Positions 32,080 to 36,742 of a DNA stretch of 36,742 nt are shown here, piece by piece. The stretch covers positions 383,202-419,943 of the forward strand of contig NMRA01000398.1 of the NCBI GenBank assembly GCA_002633005.1. The letters are read 5' to 3'. The position numbers were made by a program, and so were the translations under genes. How positions within the stretch are numbered: position 1 is the first letter of the stretch; every line of letters begins with the position of its first letter. The DNA comes from Phoronis australis (taxonomy: Eukaryota; Phoronida; Phoronidae). Below the pieces are notes generated by a model that was not told the origin of the DNA, did no database searches, and was given only the letters and a program-made list of their open reading frames with translations.

Positions 32080-34263
32080 CTGCAAGAAAAGAACTTACAG
32101 TGACATTAGGCCCAAACCATGCGTTTACACAGCTGGCTTAAAAAGAGGATGCCGAGCTTTTGGTGGTGTAAGTAAAGAGGCTTTAAATTGAACTTTTGAC
32201 CTGGATAATTTATCTCTATAAAATGGGTTTCAGTTTGCTCCTTACACCGATTAGAAAATATTTACCGAAGGGCTGAAAGCTCGTTGCTTTTTGAGACCGC
32301 GCTCGGGTTGTCAGCAATAACGAAACGTCTATCCGTTGCAAACCCAAAATCACGTCTAATCCGAGTACGGAACAAATGGAGACTAATGCAAAGTGATTTA
32401 ATGTCATGTAGGACCAATTCGACAAGTAGTATGCACATTTAACCAAATACGTGTATCTACTTAAGTGTAGCTACATACAGCGTATCCGATCAAACTTTAG
32501 GTGCAACGTCGAAACTTTTCCAAGGAAAATATTTTAAGTCCCTTTTTAATAGCCTTTCATGCAAAGGGGAACATTTTAAAAACATTTTCGATCACCGGCT
32601 TAGAGAATCCAAGACAAAGAATAGCATTTTAATTCTCGTATGATAAACCAAATGTGGAGATTCTTCTTTGGTCTTGCATAATCTCAATTGGGACACGTTA
32701 CAAAATTTCATTTTACTATATGAATGTTTAAGACTGAATCCCAAGAACATGGTTAGAATTTCGAAGTTATCATTCCGTTTTCGTCGTTTACAATTTTGAA
32801 CTTTTCATTAAAATCCTGAACGCCTTTTTTTGGTAACCTCATATGCAAAACTGGAACATTTGGAAAACAATTCCTGATTTTGTTTTGAGAACATGAGAGC
32901 AAGTTCATTTTCTGAAAGTTTCATGTGAGTCTGATCAGCCATTCTGAAATATGGTGATATGCAACATTTGGAGAAATACTACAGAACTAAAAGTACATGT
33001 ATGTCTAAATTAATTTACCTTCGTTAGAGACTTGTAACTCCATCTCTAACACCTGTCTGACAGATTCACCGTCTGCAGACCTTCGTTTACGTCTAACTGT
33101 GCTACACGTGTTTCCGTTCGTCTGAAACAGCAGCGCTTAAAATTTACCAAATGCTCAATCACATAAATTACAAGTAAGCTCTAGTGAGTCATCTAGATTT
33201 CTTCATGTTTAAGTTCGGTTATATGGTTTTACGAATAAATATTACCTGATTTTTGGTTTCTCGCGAAAACTCTACAGTGACTTCATAAATGGTGGAGCTT
33301 TGGCCGTAAAACCTGAACGTTGTCATGTCAACACACATGGCTTTGCTCGAGGGATCGGTTGTGGGGAAACTGGGACCCACTTGAGTAATGGTGTTGGATT
33401 TGCATCTGAAAGGTTAGAACAATGAATAGTGACTGATGCATCGACCAAATAACCGAAATATATAAACCAAAGGCATGGCAAAACTAAAGTGCTGCGCTTA
33501 TATACTGGATCAATTAAAGGTTTATTAAAAAAATTCAGTGGTTATTTTGAGTCTTCCAAACTGGGTAAATCAAAAAATATCTTCAAACTACAAGTGTTTT
33601 ACAAAATTATCAACACAATTAGTTTTCTTTTGATAGTTCTGCAGTTATTACTTTGGTTAAACTTACCCTTCTTTAATGATGTAAAACTTCTTACCGGAAG
33701 CATCTATGGTTACAACGTCAACTACTATAGCGCCCTTGTATGCTGAAATAAAATGGTTTGCAGGCCAGTGAATTGTGGTCTTGTGGCTATATGGCTTGCC
33801 ATGCAAATAAACAGGAAGCTCGTAGAAAAGCAACAGTGACGAAGAGAACCAAATTAGGGGGGGATGTGAAGGTCAAATTGTTAGTTGCAAGGGAACGAAA
33901 CGGCTCAAAAATATTTAACCTATCAAAACAATGTTGTTGTGATGTCAGTCTTCGGTATTACTCGATTGTGATGCTTAATAAAGAGACAACAATAATGACA
34001 AATTAAGAAGACATTATGGGTGTTATGGAAATGTCATTGGGGCACATTAATAAGTGTTTTCGTGTTTAGACAACACCGTGTACTTGTGTTGCACTCGTTT
34101 TTCACAGCGCGGATACATACGATTATCGTCACTAAATTTGGGCTCAGCACACAATTGGAATCGTACTCCTAGTGTCGCTAGTGAAATCGGTTGTCCATTG
34201 ATGTAGGCATGCAGAGAAGATGACGGCGGCGCAGCTCTTTCAGCGTTAAGATCTCTCCAGTTT
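31895..34263 (-). CDS. Gene 2: 3' half of paralogous ZP-domain membrane protein
   Basis: Five exons are visible: 34263-34121, 33742-33667, 33405-33246, 33121-33019 and 32079-31895, giving 667 coding bases to a TGA stop. They encode the ZP linker and ZP-C half, a dibasic furin-type site, one transmembrane helix and a cytoplasmic tail of about a dozen residues. The first two exons match gene 1 exons 9 and 10 in length, phase and most residues. Upstream exons (ZP-N and probably TSP1 and TLDc) should lie right of the window. In gene 1 the ZP-N exons begin about 2.9 kb upstream of exon 9, and the same spacing would fall beyond 36742. I saw no canonical AATAAA in the roughly 700 bases after the stop. 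Confidence 0.85.
32080..33018 (-). other. Gene 2 last intron
   Basis: A 939-base AT-rich intron between the furin-site exon and the transmembrane exon. Nothing else was recognised. Confidence 0.7.
33019..33121 (-). CDS. Gene 2 exon: consensus furin cleavage site
   Basis: This 103-base exon, too short for most ORF scans, runs from GCTGTTTCAG to GTAAAT. It encodes TNGNTCSTVRRKRRSADGE and then RQVLEMELQVSNE. The RRKRR tract directly after ZP-C is the expected position of the consensus furin cleavage site. In ZP proteins cleavage there releases the ectodomain for polymerisation. Phase 0 in and phase 1 out join both neighbours. Confidence 0.82.
33246..33405 (-). CDS. Gene 2 exon: ZP-C core
   Basis: The 160-base exon follows CCTTTCAG and ends at GTAATA, phase 2 to phase 0. 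It completes GC, then reads KSNTITQVGPSFPTTD and MCVDMTTFRFYGQSSTIYEV. The M-x-F-R-F block is the characteristic ZP-C strand that normally precedes the internal hydrophobic patch and a cysteine-bearing strand. Here the usual HC-x-V-x-C is replaced by YEVTVEFS, without cysteines, so this ZP-C may have fewer disulfides than vertebrate ZP proteins. Confidence 0.82.
33667..33742 (-). CDS. Gene 2 exon: ZP-C strand region
   Basis: A 76-base exon, phase 1 in and phase 2 out, sits between TTATTTCAG and GTAAGT. It reads YKGAIVVDVVTIDASGKKF then YIIKEG. It is the direct counterpart of gene 1 exon 10, with conservative I/V and A/T changes. Confidence 0.82.
34121..34263 (-). CDS. Gene 2 exon: ZP linker and start of ZP-C
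   Basis: This 143-base exon begins after GGTTACAG and ends at GTATGT. It encodes NWRDLNAERAAPPSSS and LGVRFQLCAEPKFSDDN. Compared with gene 1 exon 9, the visible protein changes are mainly K/N, K/R, K/R and G/N, and many base differences are silent. That pattern suggests purifying selection on both copies. Confidence 0.83.
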
Positions 34264-34472
34264 CTGTAACCAACAACTACGTAAATCAAAGCAATTACTG
34301 GGAACAATTTTCAGGTAACATGTTGTGATTGCGCCCTGATCCTGGAATATCTTGTCTCCAGTTAACAGAAATAGCTAACAAAGTTTGCAAACTGGCGGCC
34401 ACTGAAGTCATGCATCTGATTCCTAGCAGCTGGCAGTTTCTACTTGTACTTTCAATTGATTCAGAATGCATG

Positions 34473-34788
34473 CTATTTCCCATGCCAAATCACAAAATAT
34501 ACATGTAGAGGTAGTAAGCTATTATTAAAATTCGGAGAACCATAGAACGCGCGTGAGCGCGTCGTATAGATATCGCCTATGGGACACTACCATTGTTTTC
34601 CTTTGTTGGGTCGTTCTTGGATATCCCAATACATGTAGCACGGCTATCGTACCTTTGGCACTCAAATGCAGGTTGCCAATGAATGCTTACTACTATTTTT
34701 ACGATAAGAAAGAAAAAAAAACACCATGGATACGCCTATCTACCGATATCTATGAAACAAGCTTGCAACCTAGTTTCCCGTGGGCTAC
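34473..34788. mobile_element. MITE-like element inserted in duplication copy B
   Basis: This segment interrupts copy B relative to copy A. Copy A runs straight from ACTTTCA to CGTTTCC near 822, while copy B has about 315 bases between the same flanks. The insert resembles 4661-4941. Copy A therefore acts as an empty site, which supports mobility after the duplication, although loss from copy A is also possible. Confidence 0.55.
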
Positions 34789-34984
34789 GTTTCCAGTCCT
34801 CCTGAACGGGTACGGTTACATTGTACCGGTACATTCATTAAACAAGAACACGGGAACTTTCGACATAATTTTCAATTGCGTAAACTGCACCTAGGGGGCG
34901 CAGTCGTAGCGGCTAGTACCCGGTTATGTACATGTACACATGGTAATTCTAGGACATAGTCTCTTTTGGTACTGAGAGGGGGCA

Positions 34985-35372
34985 TGGTGCCAGATGAAGA
35001 CAGCTTCCCTGATCTTTGTTGGAATGTACCTCATCTAACTATTCAAAATGCCAGCAGATTAGCAGCCAATAAATAAGGTCGTGTTCTTGAGCTGAAGACA
35101 ACGAGTCGGTCCTCACCGAATTCTGCTCCTCAATACGGGCTTTTACTGTAACTGATGACCAGACTCTCCAATACAGGAAGCCTCACAAGAAAAACTATCC
35201 AGCTGATAAACAGCACTACACTTTGGTTCAGGGCTACAGTATGTATATCCTTGGGGGACACTAGTGGATCCCGTAGAGTGTTGCCAAAGAGTAAACCTGC
35301 GCCCGTATTGTGTTTGATTCTGCAGTCTCTCTGAGATGCCTTGTAAGTATGGTAACACCGTCTTGCATTCAC
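34985..35372 (-). pseudogene. Penelope-like retroelement, decayed GIY-YIG endonuclease (copy B)
   Basis: The minus strand reads TVLPYLQGISERL, then PKCSAVYQLDSFSCEAS, IGESGHQLQ and a stop, and later IREAVFIWHHAPSQ. The PYxxGxSExL linker before a GIY-YIG domain is typical of Penelope-like elements, where it follows the reverse transcriptase. It is colinear with copy A, so the insertion predates the tandem duplication. I see no clear reverse transcriptase upstream before the unresolved base at 36030. Confidence 0.7.
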
Positions 35373-35885
35373 CTTTCTTGCACTCCTCAGTACTTCCAGT
35401 AGGTTCTCAGTCAGTTATCCGCAGTCTCAGTTAGTATACCCAAACGAGGACGTTTTCTTATTTTAATAAGGCTTTGCTGGTTGAAATTGGGGTTTAGCGC
35501 ATTCGGCTGTTGATGTTGACATATGTTTTAAATAAATGTAGGCCGCTCCACATCGCTGAATTAAGGAACACGCGTTTGGATATGGGTGACATCTGTAAGT
35601 CACAATTTTACCTTGGCTGACCCTTGTATAGTACACCCCTTACTGTTATAAAATTCGTCAGATTAGAAAACCAGATAATTGATCACTGCTTGTAACCATA
35701 CCCGACATATAAATGACACGCCGTGGAAAATCTAAACTGATCACGTCTCACTGGCCTCCAGCAATAACGTATTGTCACATCTTGTCAAGATCAGTACCCC
35801 AGTTTTAATCTTTTTACTCGCGGAAATTTCCATGATAGCAAGTAGCAGCTTAAATTCAAGAAAATAACTACGGTTTTTAAAAATT

Positions 35886-35923
35886 GACATGTTTCGGTGT
35901 CATTTATTAAACACCATCCTCAG
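35886..35923 (-). ncRNA. Hammerhead-ribozyme-like motif, Penelope type
   Basis: On the minus strand the order is CTGAGGA, one extra T, GGTGT, a 10-base loop, ACACC, GAAA, then CATGTC. CTGAnGA and GAAA are the two conserved core strands. GGTGT/ACACC makes a 5 bp helix II, and C-AT-G gives a minimal helix III ending at the cleavage triplet GTC. From established knowledge, minimal hammerheads with very short helix III occur in the terminal repeats of Penelope-like elements. The unpaired T next to the core and a weak helix I mean activity is uncertain. Confidence 0.5.
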
Positions 35924-36029
35924 AAGTCATAATACAGTGGCCACCTAGCTAGGCCCAGCAACAAGTAACGAAGCACAGATACAGTCAGTTACAGGGAGTG
36001 ACAATGAACTAGACCAACAATGACAACCN

Positions 36030-36030
36030 G
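36030..36030. other. Unresolved base (N), possible assembly junction
   Basis: A single N lies exactly between unique sequence and the ACACAC end of the SINE tail. The position suggests a collapsed gap or a join at a repeat, so continuity across it is not assured. Confidence 0.8.
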
Positions 36031-36331
36031 TGTGTGTTATCTCTTGTAATTAAGGAACCCATCTGGTTCCTTCTGTGAAATATTTATTTGTAGAGCTGTG
36101 ACCCTAAAATTCCCAATACAACTTAAAAAAATATTTATTATTCTTGTTGTTTTATTTGTCCCCAATAATTTATATCACAATATTAGCTTCGAATGGCAAA
36201 TACGACCGTGCAATAACCCATTTAGTTATCTCACTAGTGAGACATCATTTTGGCGGGAAACCGAGGCCGATTTCGAACCCGGGCCTCAAGACTTTGGTGT
36301 CGCCGGCTTTACCACTACACCACTCAGCGGC
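36031..36331 (-). mobile_element. tRNA-derived SINE
   Basis: On the minus strand it begins GCCGCTGAGTGGTGTAGTGG, which contains an A box-like TGGTGTAGTGG. It then has a B box-like GGGTTCGAAATC held by a GAGGCC/GGCCTC stem. Together these are an internal RNA polymerase III promoter and a T-arm. A unique body follows, and the tail carries an 8 bp hairpin (AAGGAACC/GGTTCCTT) before an ACACAC end. Tail hairpins are typical of SINEs that borrow the 3' end of a partner LINE. It abuts the unresolved base at 36030. Confidence 0.65.
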
Positions 36332-36742
36332 TGACGTCATCGAAAGTGAAAACAGAATACTTAAATGAGCACGTGTAACAATCGCATGTTCAGCAAAGGG
36401 CATTGTACAGTCATTTATACGCTATGAAAAATAAGACGCATAATATCCATAAAAACGATATTTTAATTCAGTGAAATTTTTCTCTCGCGTTCTCTCATTT
36501 GCAAATCACCGATCTCCAATTTGAATGGGGGTTTCATGTCGTCCAGATCCTTTGACCTGAGGATTGTACTCAGTTACTAGTGGTAACCTACTTCAGCAGC
36601 CGATATTTTCCCGGTCCAAGCTTAGCTTGATAAAATGTGTAGTAAGCTATAATAGTTGCTAAACCTTAATTTATAGATTCACTTTATTATTTCTATTTTG
36701 TTTAAATTTTCAATTGGTAAAAGCATTATTTGCCAAAAAACC

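Larger units (their letters stand above)
33590..35800. repeat. Segmental duplication, copy B
   Basis: This is the counterpart of copy A in the same orientation, offset by about 33.6 kb. It contains gene 2 exons at 33667-33742 and 34121-34263 and the same Penelope-like fragment. Compared with copy A it has an extra insertion of about 315 bases at 34473-34788. Confidence 0.8.
34264..36742 (-). other. Gene 2 ZP intron (partial) and right edge
   Basis: By comparison with gene 1 this is the intron upstream of the ZP linker exon. It holds a MITE-like insert (34473-34788), the Penelope-like fossil (34985-35372), the hammerhead-like motif (35886-35923), the N at 36030 and the SINE (36031-36331). The last 410 bases show nothing recognisable. 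Confidence 0.6.

Overview
The window looks like intron-rich nuclear DNA from a marine invertebrate. I favour an anthozoan cnidarian such as a stony coral or sea anemone. The reasons are secreted proteins built from TLDc, thrombospondin type 1 (TSP1) and zona pellucida (ZP) modules, AT-rich non-coding DNA dense in small transposons, and frequent TACATGTA palindromes. Species cannot be told from the sequence alone, and other invertebrates remain possible. There is no sign of bacterial or phage gene organisation.

The core is a tandem pair of related genes, both on the minus strand. Gene 1 runs from a signal-peptide exon at 16369 down past the left edge. Its exons have matching splice phases: signal peptide (16309-16369), four single-exon TLDc domains (10988-11527, 10102-10641, 8234-8770, 6241-6777), one TSP1 repeat (5756-5923) and the first part of a ZP domain (4106-4293, 3507-3649, 474-616, 78-153). 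Only the 3' half of gene 2 is present (31895-34263). It supplies what gene 1 lacks here: the rest of the ZP-C half, an RRKRR furin-type site, one transmembrane helix and a short tail. Joining gene 1's visible exons to gene 2's last three exons keeps the frame and predicts a protein of about 1,126 residues. This would be a cell-surface or cleavable ZP protein with an extracellular array of TLDc domains. TLDc domains are best known from intracellular proteins (OXR1, NCOA7, TBC1D24), so this layout is the main biological interest.

Positions 1 to about 2400 and about 33590 to 35800 are diverged copies of one block, offset by about 33.6 kb, so the gene pair arose by tandem duplication. Both copies hold the same decayed Penelope-like GIY-YIG endonuclease in one ZP intron. 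Copy B also has a hammerhead-ribozyme-like motif nearby. A tRNA-derived SINE sits against a single unresolved base at 36030.

The roughly 15.5 kb between the genes has no convincing host gene. It holds a 2.8 kb DNA transposon with long inverted termini and a SAP-like motif (22487-25273), an antisense two-exon reading frame inside it, a decayed LINE (26385-28205) and several MITE-like elements. Exon limits rest on splice consensus, phase and domain logic read by eye; no transcript data or database search was used.
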